Shown piece by piece: positions 11,720 to 22,450 of a DNA stretch of 64,000 nucleotides. The stretch spans positions 186,001 through 250,000 of the forward strand of contig JAOCPU010000005.1 of assembly GCA_035772785.1 (NCBI GenBank), in the 5' to 3' direction. The notes below the pieces were generated by a model that was not told where the DNA came from, ran no database searches, and worked only from the letters and a program-made list of their open reading frames with translations. Source of the stretch: Phlebiopsis flavidoalba. Taxonomy: Eukaryota; Basidiomycota; Agaricomycetes; Polyporales; Phanerochaetaceae. The translations under genes were made by a program, and so were the position numbers. How positions within the stretch are numbered: the first letter of the stretch is position 1; every line of letters begins with the position of its first letter.

Positions 11720-14600
11720 TTATATACATGCAGCTGAACATAGCAGCACATATCTCGACAGAGCAGTAAGATATGTGAACACGAGCTGGCCTCCGTACTT
11801 GTCCCACCTCGGGTATGTGGCCCATTGCCCAGTGCGCCGCGTAGAAGTTGTTGTCTGGAAATATGTTCGATGCGACACGGTCGAGTGTGCTATCATGTCT
11901 GCGCTTCTTGAGTCTGCAGAAAGGTGCGTCATTGAGGGCGTGAAAACGGCAAAATTTCGAGACATACCTCGCGTTGGGGCTTTTGCCACCTTCGCCTGCT
12001 GCTCGAATTCCTGTTGTAATTGCATGAGTGTCGGCATCGATTATTTTACCATGGGTCTTACCTTTTTTTTCTCCTTTGGTACACGCTTCCAATAACGCTG
12101 TGAAGTCCGCTTTTCAGACCGTTCGGGTTTTCGATGCACCACTGTTGCCCACACAATGTGCTAGATACGTAAAGTAGAAACATAAGCACAGGAGATTACA
12201 AGGCGAGGTCAATAATATGGCATACCGTGCGGCTCGTAATAGGGCTCTTCTCGTCGAAGACGAGTATCTTCGGGTCACGTTTGCTTGCGCCAACGTTGTG
12301 TGATGTTGAAGCAACATCGCGCGCTGCTGAGTTTGACCCAGATGCAAACTCGGAAGAGGTGGGGCCAGGCGATGCCCTCACACGTGAGGCTACTTGAGCT
12401 TCATATGGCTGGTCGCCGTCTGGTGTCGCTGATGCGGCGATGGTTGATGGGAGAGATGTCGAAGAAGGGTCGGTAGACTCGACTTGGTCCAAACGTGTCG
12501 ACTCCCCCGAAGGGTAGTCGGGGCACCAGGCAGTGCAGTGGCTACTGGGAAAAGTAACACCCTCGGACTTGTGTCGTAGGGGTGGCCGCAGCACTAGACT
12601 CTATTGTTCCAGAGTCTCCGCGAAGGAGGGGCAGCGCAGGTTGCGCTGCAGGATGCTATAGACCTCAGCTTGATGCAGGTTTCCGACTGGCGTTTGAGAG
12701 TGCATGCCGATGCCGATGGGCCTGGGGGTTTGATAGCAAACACATCTAATCTGTTGGACCGTGAGTATGATTGGCCTCGCCGACTATTTTGCACTTACAG
12801 GTGGGTTGACAACCCTGGGAGGATCCGGTCTTGTTGCAGCGCTTACTACATGAAAATTCAGCGGACTTCTATATGTAGACGTGGTTATCAAAGCTACCTG
12901 CAGCTGCAGATGCATTACGAGAGTCTACATTGGCGTTAGCTTTGGTGGCAGGCGAGAGTCCAATGTTGCATCAACCCGCGGCCGTTTGCGTCTAGTTGAA
13001 GGGGCCTGGGACCGTGACCTTGCACGTACGCCTGAATCAGCCGTGTTCTGTATTTGATGCAACAAAAGATCATCGGTGTCGACTCAGGTTCTAGATATGA
13101 AGTAGGACTACACCTGGGCACCCGGCTCGTCTGGGCGTGGGTGTCGCTGCCGGTACCGTGGTAAAAGAAGAAGAGCAGCGCGTTGGATTTTCCAGCCATG
13201 CGCACAGTACCTCATGTACTCAAATTGTTCGTCATCTTCTACCATCTGACGAACGAATGCACGCTGCTTGACAGTGGCCTCAGTTGCCCATTTCTGTGGA
13301 GGTCGTTCGGGCGGTTCTTGGCCAGCTGACGTTGAGCCTTGTTGGTAGCGATGATCCATGATGTCGAAAATTCGCGATACAGTGCTCGTAGATCCTTGCG
13401 GTCAGTTGCACTAAGTACTTTACCATCTTCATGCGTGAGAAAGCCGAACTTTTCAGCATCCCCGTCGCTGTCATCCTTGTCGCCGTTGTCCTTGGTGCCA
13501 TTGTTATCAGAGCTCTCGATGTTAGAGCTCTCGATGTTAGAGCTCTCGTTGTTAGAGCTCTCGTTGTTAGAGCTCTCGTCGCTAGCATCCAACTCAGCCC
13601 CTGATTCCTCTGTATTGTGGTCGCTGTCAGGTATGTCATATTCGATCAGAAATTATCGAGTCTCTTACCGCTGCCGTCATCTTGACCACCTGTCTTGCGC
13701 TTCGCATGCGGATTGGGACTCCTGAATTTTTTTTTCGCTCGAACGACTGCCATCCATTCACCCTCTTCCCAGAAAGGAACGAAAGCAACATGATATCGCT
13801 ATAGTCAGCCTTGTTCAGGGAGGCCCTTGAAGCCCTTGTTGTCTAAGGGTAATGGTAGCGGTGAGGCCTGTGGTGGGCCGGTGACAGCTGGATCCTGTCC
13901 AGCGATTCTGCTATGGGATCATCATCACCTGACTACGTCAAGATGCCATTATTACTGAATTTCTCACCTGAAACCTTCAGCCATCTGAGTTGCGAGACTT
14001 CCGAGAGTCTGTCTGGTGCGATAATTAGCAGAGGTAAAACATGAAGCAGATTAATAACTCACTCAACGGCAAGTTGCCGATTCATCATTACTTGCAGCAT
14101 ACGCTGCCAGGATTGCGAGGGATCGAAATACTGAGACATTGCGTGTGAGCCAAAGTTTGCTGTCGGCCGGCGTTGGTATTGCCAGCTGGGGAAAACCAAA
14201 GGGTACTTCTTGCATCTGGGCCGGAGGAACGACTCTGGAAGGCCTGTTGCTCGGTGCGGGTCCATTGTTGCAGACCATGAAGTGGAGGCGAGTCAGGTCG
14301 CGCCCAAAAAAAAGAGTGTGACGATGCGAGCAGGCTGTGACAGGCCTTGGTCACAGTGACCGCTTCAGTGACTGTCAAGTCAGAAGCACGTGAGTAAGAA
14401 TTTGGACGAGGGACACAGACGAGAACCATATCTCACCTCACATAGCCCGTCAGTATCTAGGATGTGTGAGACCATGGACTCCAAGTCGAGTGTGGTCCAC
14501 CTCCGCATCACCTCGGCTAATCCACTGGTGGTGATTCTGCCCTGTCCGCATCACAAAACAGTCAGTGACAATCCGTCTGTCTCTGAAACACACCTCAATG
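11720..14600 (-). pseudogene. Multi-exon gene remnant of unknown function, acidic SSN-repeat protein
   Basis: Reading leftward, exon-like segments are: LAEVMRRWTTLDLESMVSH (about 14,520-14,450); a Gln/Pro-rich part ending SQYFDPSQSWQRMLQVM (14,265-14,059); AFVPFWEEGEWMAVVRAKKK followed by a basic RSPNPHAKRKTGG (13,790-13,680); an intron of about 59 nt ending ATACAG near 13,614; an acidic part with five SSN(N/I)E units, then FLTHEDGKVLSATDRKDLR (to 13,380); a one-base frame slip at about 13,370; MDHRYQQGSTSAGQ onward with EDDEQFEYMRYCAHGWK (13,359-13,108); a basic RRKRPRVDATLD tail near 12,980; and further segments at 12,594-12,196 (SKRDPKILVFDEKSP) and 12,037-11,720. The acidic-basic, low-complexity make-up suggests a nuclear protein, but no known domain is visible. 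It could be an accessory protein of a mobile element, given the neighbours. Confidence 0.5.
13509..13583 (-). repeat. In-frame 15-bp minisatellite, 5 units
   Basis: Five contiguous units of AGAGCTCTCG(A/T)(T/C)G(T/C)T-type sequence (13,509, 13,524, 13,539, 13,554, 13,569). On the minus strand they encode the pentapeptides SSNIE/SSNNE inside the acidic part of the gene remnant. A unit length divisible by three keeps the frame. Confidence 0.85.
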
Positions 14601-15449
14601 TTCTGAGAATGATTCATCTAGAAGTACATCCTTGAAACGGAATGGACGGAGCCCTGCAAGCCTCCACAAAGTCCAAGAGAAAACATCAGTGTCGTCACCA
14701 ATGTTTCGCTTGCCCTCGCTGCTAGAGCAAGTGCCTGGAAACAAGCGCGACCATCAGCAGGCCGACCCAAACGAGAACAGTGAGAACACAGCGACAACGA
14801 ACCAGAAACCAAGCGCATGCGCTTGGGGCAGCAGTCCAGTCCCGACAGTAGTACCAATCGCTGAATCTGGCTGGAAGACACCCAAGACACCTACACGAGA
14901 TATCAGCAGATTTTTCCAAGCCGAGAGCCACCAGCCATCGAGAAAAAACCATGACATGCATTCAACTTCTTTCTGCGGCTGCCTCTGTGACGGAGCCTGA
15001 GTCTCCCTACCCATGCATTCGCTGCCGTGGCTGTGTATCTTGCAGAACGTTCCAGGGCAGTCGGACGAGCACGACTGCCCCTCAGCTATTCATGGCAGGG
15101 GGCTCAAACCTCTGCCACAAAGTCGCAGCTGGAGAGTCAAGTCAGCGTGCACTGTGGCTTATCGCAAGCCACAGTCCCGATTTTCCAGGTCAGTACAGCA
15201 TGTTACCATGGCGTCAACACGGTTATGAATACTATCACCAGACACAGGACATGTACGACTCTTGTTGAAATGTGGCGAGACAACTCGGAGAAGTACACTG
15301 CGCTGGAGCTTTTTTAAGAGCAAGCGGGTCCGAGTAATAGTGAGCGGAAAAACGTTCGCGTGATGGGACTAACACGCGTAGGCACAGGGTCCACGCGTCC
15401 ACACGCCCACGCTTGGACGCCTATTTCTTTCCTTCGAGCTACCACCATG
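14600..15449. other. No assignable gene; open but unrecognised frames
   Basis: On + a frame at 14,632-15,000 (122 codons) is Ser/Pro/Gln/Asn-rich, and 14,951-15,317 is open in three frames. Neither has a motif I know. It may be the promoter and 5' part of the minus-strand gene remnant, or sequence belonging to the LTR-like block that follows. Confidence 0.3.
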
Positions 15450-15650
15450 ATGTAACGCCCTTAGAATTGCCCTGCTCGAATAAAACTCTACTCTTCAACT
15501 TGCATAACAATATCTCTTCGTTGTAGGCTGACCAGCAACGCTCACCTCAAGCATCTCTTCTCGTCACAGCCTCGGAGACTGACCTTGAACAGACTGCCCC
15601 TCTCCAGACATGCACCCCACGCTCGCAACGCCTACACTTGTTAGTAACGC
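15450..15650 (+). repeat. Possible solo-LTR-like segment
   Basis: The decamer GTAACGCCCT occurs at 15,453 and again near 15,643. Between them lie an AATAAA-type polyadenylation word (15,479) and pyrimidine-rich sequence, a layout seen in short fungal LTRs. No inverted TG...CA termini or target duplication could be confirmed and no internal retrovirus-like genes flank it. This is weak. Confidence 0.2.
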
Positions 15651-15889
15651 CCTCTCTCTCTGTTTAGGTCGGCCAAGCGTGGCTGCTTGTGAAGGCGCTG
15701 CTGGTAAGGGTGCATGTGAGAGATGTGGGCAGGCTCAATCAAGGGAGTCGCTCGAGGCTAAACAGAAGTCCCGACTTTATCAATATTCCGTCACCTAGCA
15801 AACAATGCGTATGGGGTACAAGCAGGAGGCTCAAGTGCGTTTTATGCTATTCTGGTCGTCCCAAGCAGTGCTGAGGCTCTTTTTTTTAC

Positions 15890-17002
15890 CTCGTAGGCGA
15901 GACTTGGGCCTCATACAGGTGAGTATAGGTTATATGTTTATGCGCTATGACACCCGCCCAGGATGACAAGAAGAAAACCCACAATGCAGGGCCGTCGCCG
16001 GGCCAGTCCTGCATCGTCACGGCCATCGGCGTGAGCGCTGTGCTCGGCTGGTTCCTCCTCCTCGGGCTGCTCTTCAGCATCTAGGATCTCCCCGGCACGC
16101 TCCGTCTCTCGCCCACTGGCGAGCCCATTGCGCAGATCTTCCTCGACACTATGTCGGCGAGAAGTGGCGTGATTGTGCTCATGGTGAGCTCTCAGTCCCT
16201 ATTTTACCAAAGTCGCAAACAAGGGAGGCTGAAGGGGGTTCAGGTGATTGTGATTGGCGCGATGTTCTTCTGCGGGACGTATCTCGGTGACGAGCAACAG
16301 CCGCATGATGTATCGTTCGTGTCCTGCGCGAGCAGTGGCATCCCTGGTGCCAAAGCTCTCTATCCACAAAGGTCATAACGCGCAGTCGGCAGCGTCGCCT
16401 GTTCGCACTGGGTGCGATCGCCTCGATCCTCTTTCTCATATGCAAGATTGTTTTCAGACGGTTGGCTGTGCAGTGTGGCTGCGTGCACGTTGAGCTTCTG
16501 TCTGGGCTTGCCCAGTCTGGGCAGTCTTGTATCCCTTTTCACGGCCACAAACGTCCGATTGCGACGGTTGAGTTTGTAAAAAACTTGTATGGTGCGTCGC
16601 TCCCCCCTTCCCTCCTCCCCTCCTCGCTCTCATGCACCCACGGCTGGGCACCCGAGGGGCCGTCCCCCGATCGCCCTGTGCCTCATCTAGCCACACACCG
16701 ATTTACGAACGGGGGCCCTTCCACCTTATTGCGCGCGCGCCGGCGCAGTCCTCTGAGATTGTGTTCATATTCCAATTTGTGTTCGAGTCCTTGCCGACCC
16801 AGCGGTGTGCACCGTCGATGCGCGCACCGACACTCAACTACCGTCGTCGCTTTCGGCATCATCCTACACATACCCTCTCAGCTTTTGGGTCCTCAGCGCG
16901 CGACAAAGTGGTTCACACTTCGGCCCCGTTGCGCAGCTTGCTACCCACGCGACAGCACGAGCGCATGGTACTGTTACATCTACCTCTTGGCCTAAACACT
17001 GA
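15890..17002 (+). pseudogene. Amino-acid permease (APC family), C-terminal half, broken
   Basis: The family moves amino acids, GABA or choline across plasma or organelle membranes with 12 helices. Here only the second half is recognisable. TAIGVSAVLGWFLLLGLLFS (16,018-16,078) is a membrane helix followed by the loop LSPTGEPIAQIFLD (16,100-16,150). An intron follows GVIVLM (donor GTGAGC near 16,182). Then come VIVIGAMFFCGT and SVTSNSRMMY (16,240-16,300), GIPGAKA, a Pro-Ile-Ala-Thr-Val segment (16,555), GGPFHL (16,712), and TLNY plus VVAFGIIL and YPLSFWVLSAR (16,830-16,900). Unlike the host genes to the right, several helices are damaged by substitutions as well as frame changes, and the N-terminal six helices are absent. 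I therefore call it a true pseudogene fragment. Confidence 0.7.
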
Positions 17003-17600
17003 ATTGTAGATTAATGTTCTCACGAGGTCAATAAATATGTTTTAATTCGTACAATAATCATATAGCATCAAAACTTAGTCCTGCTATCTAATTCGATTTG
17101 GGAGTGCCTTGAGGTCACAGAGCATTATGTAATCAACATATTGGACAAGCAGATAGTGCAGCAGCGAGCCAAATCCCCAACGTGTAACATCTATCTCCGC
17201 CGCACATGCATGTCTGCACAGGGTGCTAGGCCCTCCCTTCGAGAGATTGGTTTATAGATTAATGTTTTCTGAACATACATTAAATCTAATTTTATTTTCA
17301 CATATATCATGACAGCATCTGCTATCTTACTATCCTATATAGATTACAAACATTGTGCTCAGACTCTGGTAACATATGCAGTAAAGGCGCACTACAAGCT
17401 AATCACCTGGCCGTAGGAAAATACACTACCCATATTAAATATACCACACCGACCAGCAGGCGAATAATCCGATTTACCCTTTAACGAGTGTCAGTAGTGT
17501 CACAGCGACCGCAAATAGTGACCTATTTGCTAACAAGTGCACGTATTCATTATGATTCTACCGCTAGCATTGAAAAGCATACTTTGTGGAAGTAGTGAGT
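17003..17600. other. AT-rich intergenic stretch with an imperfect direct duplication
   Basis: TAGATTAATGTT begins two related segments of about 85 nt, at 17,009 and 17,256. Both run into ATCAT...AGCATC...TGCTATCT words. AATAAA at 17,031 could serve the permease remnant as a poly(A) signal. No coding frame is seen. Confidence 0.4.
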
Positions 17601-19193
17601 AGGACCGTTGAAAATAGCCTCGTGGATTATATATCGTTCGTGGCCACACTCATTGAGGCGCAAAAAGCCCACCAAACGCGGACAGACGCGAATTGTCTCT
17701 TTCTTCCCACCTCTGCCCTACTCTCTTAGTTCACCACTACTGCTAGTCGGTTACCCAAGCTCACATCTGTCACGCTACATAATCTCACTCTATACTCGGG
17801 CAATGGGAATCCAATGGACAAACTCTGCGACACTTGGCAGTAAGTCTCATAGTGTACGCGTAATGCTCTACAGCATCGCGAACGACGTTTGATATCTCCT
17901 TCGCCAAACCCTCCGAGACAGCGTATATTTGTGAGTTCACGGGCACGTATGCATCATCAAACATTTAGTCAGACTGACCCTTCTCTACCACCACACAGCT
18001 ACTCTACGAAGCACGACACATACATGCAAACCACAGGCCTGTGTCGAGTATATGCCAGATTCGATATATTGTTGTCAGTGCCTGATGATGCACGCAAAGA
18101 CTCAACCTGTAGGCTCAACATTCCATGGCTCCCGGAGCGGCAGAATACATTTGAGGGCGCCTTCGGCTGATGACAATGTGTACCTAGGAGCACCTCCTGT
18201 GCGCCATGCCCACTGGGCCATGCTTACACATCCTGCTGGACCCAGCGCAACACCTGGCCGCATCCACACCATTGACGATCCACTGTCCTCACTGCCCCCA
18301 AGGGGACCCTGGCAGCAGCGGCGCAGGCAACTATGAGCTCCTCGAGCGCACCAACGCTGGCCCAGTGACGCCGTCACTGCGTACACTTGCCAAGTGACGC
18401 TATGCGGGGATCGTGAGCCGTCACCGTTGTCCTGCTGACAACACTGGTATGCCCCTCCCTCCCTTTTTTTTTTTTTTGTTTTTCATTTCCCCTTGGCATT
18501 GTATGCTGACGCGGAGCAGGTGACGCGTGCTCGGCTGCGCGGGCGCGAGGCTGTAAGCCCAACCATCCGCGTACGCAGGCTACGCAGGCCGGGCACGGGC
18601 GCGCACCGTCGCATACGATGGCGCTGTCAGCATCATTTGCGGGCCAGGGACGGACACCGAGGTGTTTGGTGTCGCTGTGTCCCCCCCGTCCCCTCTTCCC
18701 TCTCTCCCCTCCTGCTGAATTCTATATATCTGCAGCGCGGTGGGCGGCACTCGGGCGAGGTCCGTGTCAACATCTTCGCTTGTGCCATGCCACCTGCCGT
18801 CGTTTCCGGTACTCGCCATGGCTGTCGCTGTGTCAGGGCGCCAGGGGGGTAGTGGCATCGCCGTGGTTGCGAGTGGCGCCAGCGGCGAGTTGGTCTCGCT
18901 GATGGGGTTGGTAGTGGTTCGCCGGTCCAATCGTGTCTCGCTCTCGCTCTGTTGTCAAGAATCTATTGACAGGGCCAATTTGGATTCTGGTTTTCGCTGG
19001 GTTGACCGGTGTGATGGGCTGAAGGACAGCCTTGCATGTGTGCCATGGCTACTATAGTGGCTAAATCAAAACTCACCGAGCGCGACGGTAGAGAGGGAAG
19101 AACAGTGACACAAGCACATGTACGCAAGTAGGGTAAATTTGTGCTGCTCAGACGTCTGATTCAAAGATTTTTTAAGACGATGTCACTCGCTAA
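17601..19193. other. Unresolved region, several open frames, no recognised gene
   Basis: Frames at 17,608-17,892, 18,052-18,397 (+), 18,493-19,057 (+, in shifting frames) and 18,580-18,930 (-, Thr/Pro-rich) are open, partly because the DNA between 18,500 and 18,950 is GC-rich. Segments such as YELLERTNAGPVTPSL (18,330-18,385) look protein-like, but I cannot connect them to a family. A T-run (about 18,462-18,477) and the palindrome TCAGACGTCTGA at 19,148 are the only other marks. Confidence 0.3.
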
Positions 19194-22100
19194 CTATTTT
19201 CTGAGTCTGTTGGAACTGTCCCACTTGCCATGGTAAAGCACATCCAAACCCATCTTTTCAACAGCATAATAGCGTCCGTGGGCATTGGCCATTTCATGAC
19301 TAGTTGCCTCTGCGATCTTTGGAATGAGGCACCATTGCCACAACTGACCTGATGGTACCAAGCTCTACAACGCGAAAGCGGCCCAAGTCACCGGTTGCTT
19401 TGCATCCACCACGCGGTTCAGTGCCCGATAGGGATACTGTCCAAGAGATCCTGACTGGTCCGGGACGGCTGAATAGAGAGAGCCATTGCAAAAAGGCCTT
19501 TTCAGGCTCGCCTTCTCGTAATGCCAGAGCAAAGTAATATTGAACTTCAGCAAATTCAACCTTGTTGTCTAGATCAAGCTGCAGAACAGACGTCAAAATT
19601 CAAGTCAAGATCGACCAAGTGATTGTGTGCATACTTTGACCATGGTTCGTGACATACGAATTGTCCTTACAGCGTTCCCTTTCCTTCCGACCACAGACAG
19701 AACGCGCTGTCTGCCCTGTAGGAATACGTGCTCGGGCCCAACGCACGACTGATGGCTTTCGAAGCCACGAGGGACTGACAATCGCGGTGCACGTTCGTTT
19801 GTCATAAAGTCTCGCATAGCTTGTGCTTCGGTCTCGGGGAGAATCACTTCATTGGGATCCTTTTTGTGGCAGCAGCGCATAGCCGTCGCTAACAGATATT
19901 GAACCTCGTGGAAGTGACGGTTCATCCGGTTCGAGTTCGGGAAACATATGCTTGATGGCGTTTGGTTTGACATCGACGTAGTGCGCGTTGAGCAAGGTTT
20001 GCAAACGGATTCGATGGTTGTCGGATCTCCTGGCCAAGATCGCCAATAGCTCTTTCCATAGCTAAATTGAGATAAGATGCCGTATGGACCTACGCGAAAG
20101 CTTTCTGGGCAGAGGTGGATCAAGGCATGGATACTCTGGCGCACAAAGTGCAATCGTGCGCCTTGCCGATCGTAGTTACTAAGCTGTTCGTATTCTTCAA
20201 CGAACTCAATCAGGAGTTTGTGGGCTTCTGCAAGTTGAGTGGAGCTGATGCGACGCTGGTACATCAGCCGGATACCTCGAACAAGCTTGCAAAAATGAAG
20301 CCAGTACTTGGTCGGCAGCACTCCATAGAGAAGAGATGGTCCGAGACCATACAAGTATGTCAGGAATTTCGATGGCCTTGTAGCCGCTTGTAATTTTCTC
20401 TGCTGGATTCCGAGGTGGTCGGTCAAAGGAGCCAGGCAAGTACGGGTGTGGCCGTCTGCGACAGCTTGTCCATGCTGCCGCCAAGTCTGAAGGTCTCGAA
20501 GAGCAGCCCATGCCCATTTCTCCTTGGTATCTGGTGAGTCGCATCTTGTAGCATGCCTCGCCACAGATTAATGAGAAGATCAGGAATGTTAAGGCATACG
20601 AGATGCATGATATCGGCAGGGAAACAGTTGGGGATGCCAAATACGCACTCCTTGGGGAGACCACTGACAAGGGAGGGCTTTGCAATGCCCGTGGTAAGGC
20701 GACGATCCTTGTACATAGTGACGGAGGTGGAGTTTTGGACATATGTGAGGTTTTCTGTATATCGCTTGGCAGCGTCGTCTTGAGGTCGTGGAGTTTGTGC
20801 GTAGCCAGGACACGAATGTTGAAGTCATCGTGCATCGAGCCGTTCACATTTATAGTCACCGCCTGGTTTAAGACATGCCGGATAATGATGCCCAGACCCA
20901 GGTTTATGTCGACCTTGGAGCGGACAATATAAACGACAGCCATATCGACCAGAATGTCCAACAAGACCATTGATAAACTGCATGCCAGGACCCATCGGCA
21001 GTGAGGTAGGCGAGGAAGAGAGGGGATGTGAATACTTGTTTCGTCGTCGCGTCCCAAACCTTGAGACCACCATCATGCATTATCGCAGCAACATGCTCAA
21101 AACCGGGGAAAAGGAAGGAGTCGATATTTTTGGGCTTGTTCGGCCAACCGAATGACTTCCGCCAATCAAGATGTGCCGCTTTTTTTGTAACGATTCTCAG
21201 GGCTTCGGTCCAAGAGGACCCAAATGTACATCCAACAATCGGGGACGCTTTGCTGCGATAAAAGAGCTGGGCGCCGTCGAGCGAGAGCATCCACCTGTGG
21301 TGGGGGTATCCGTGATTTTCCCGGAGATCAACCGCATCGATGTATTCGGAGCCATGAATCCAGTCGCTAAGTTAAGTTTTCGGAGATGCGTTTCCCATCT
21401 CTCTCATTCATTTCATCAAGCCACTTTCCGTGTGGCTTCTTGGCGATACTTCATTTCAAGAGCGCTCTGGGGGTGAACACGGGTACGCCGCCTGAATCTG
21501 GGGACCTAGCAGGGATTGGTGACCGATAAAACTGTTGGCGAGCACGACGAGTTTTCTTGCGGCCTTTCGATGCGCGATTTCCTCAAATATCGGGCCTCAC
21601 CCACACTCCGGGCAGTGTTCACTGTCACGAAAATTCTCCCGTAAATCCGTAGCAGCTGTTAATGCACATGTCGTGGACCAGTGGGTAGACGCCACTGATT
21701 TCCTAGCGGGAGGGACCCGCCGCTTGACCTGGTCAAAGGACAACATCTCGAGGTGGGGCGGAACCACGTAGAAGGATATCGCGGATGCGGTTACTAGACT
21801 TCTTCAGAGGCATTGTCGAGAGCCAGATAGATCTCGATCGAGCGCCTCAGAAACATTGTCCTCAAGGGAGAGTTCTTCCTCCAGAGGATGGCGAAGGCGG
21901 TCAAGAACATCGGGTGAAGATCTGTGAGGTCTAGGGACGCTGTGCGAAGGGCGTCTCGATTGAATGATTGCGCGGTTTGAAGAGTTTCGATGTGAAGAAC
22001 GTATGCCGGACGTCCGTAGTCTTCGGAAGGCAAAGCGTCCCTGTCGTCAGAAAAATGGGAGGGATATTCTTCGTGTACTTCGTCCTCTGAAAATTCGTCA

Positions 22101-22450
22101 ACTTGTTCGGATAGACGGCTTTGCAGCCTGGAAAATGCATACAACATCATCCTCGTCAGGGACGTCCTCCTAACTGTGCTCAGCAAAATGCCGCGCCGTG
22201 GATAGGCGATGGCTTGAGTGTGGTTCATTAGTGCGACAAAGAGTGTGTGTATGGAGCTAGGTGGGTCGCTGATGGGTGCAGTGTTTTGCCGTTCCATGGA
22301 AAGGGGGTGGTCCTGGCTGGGGCCACCATCACTGTCGGCAAAATCCTTCGTCCATAGGTTGTTCTAGTAGGTTCTGTATGCGGCCTGGTGGACTACTTCG
22401 TCCGGGCTAGGCTAGAGGAAGAACGTAGGAGGGCCGAAAGCTGTCCTGCG
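19148..22450 (-). mobile_element. Plavaka-type DNA transposon (CACTA superfamily) remnant
   Basis: A transposase gene of the basidiomycete Plavaka group fills 22,420-19,194 on the minus strand. The right boundary lies where the protein N terminus fades near 22,450. On the left the perfect palindrome TCAGACGTCTGA (19,148-19,159) lies 35 nt past the stop and might be subterminal sequence. I could not find matching CACTA...TAGTG terminal inverted repeats by eye, so the element limits are only those of its gene. Confidence 0.6.
19194..22420 (-). pseudogene. Plavaka-family transposase, frameshifted
   Basis: From right to left: a disordered N-terminal part with DEGFADSDGGPSQDHPLSME (about 22,360-22,300); the MHFPGCKAVYPNKLTNFQRT entry (22,140 leftward) and LPSEDYGRPAYVLHIETLQ; then FTSPLFLAYLTADG, NKPKNIDSFLFPGFEHVAA and SLDGAQL (21,290-21,000) of the catalytic fold. 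Next are LYCPLQGRHKPGSGHHYPA (about 20,960-20,900), FPADIMHLVCLNIPDLLINL (20,640-20,560), LPGSFDRPPRNPAEKI (20,440-20,395), GLGPSLLYGVLPTKYWLHFC (20,340-20,290) and RLHFVRQSIHALIHL (20,160-20,110). The C-terminal end has KVEFAEVQYYFAL (19,560), VAMVPHSK (19,340) and MGLDVLYHGKWDSSNRLRK just before the stop at 19,194-19,196. These match the conserved blocks of Plavaka proteins in mushroom genomes. At least six frame changes break it. The protein would cut and move the element. Confidence 0.85.

Noticed and set aside
20206..21057. 283-codon minus frame with hydrophobic stretches read as one protein
   Set aside because: It crosses from one Plavaka frame into out-of-frame sequence; the conserved transposase blocks lie partly in the other frames.
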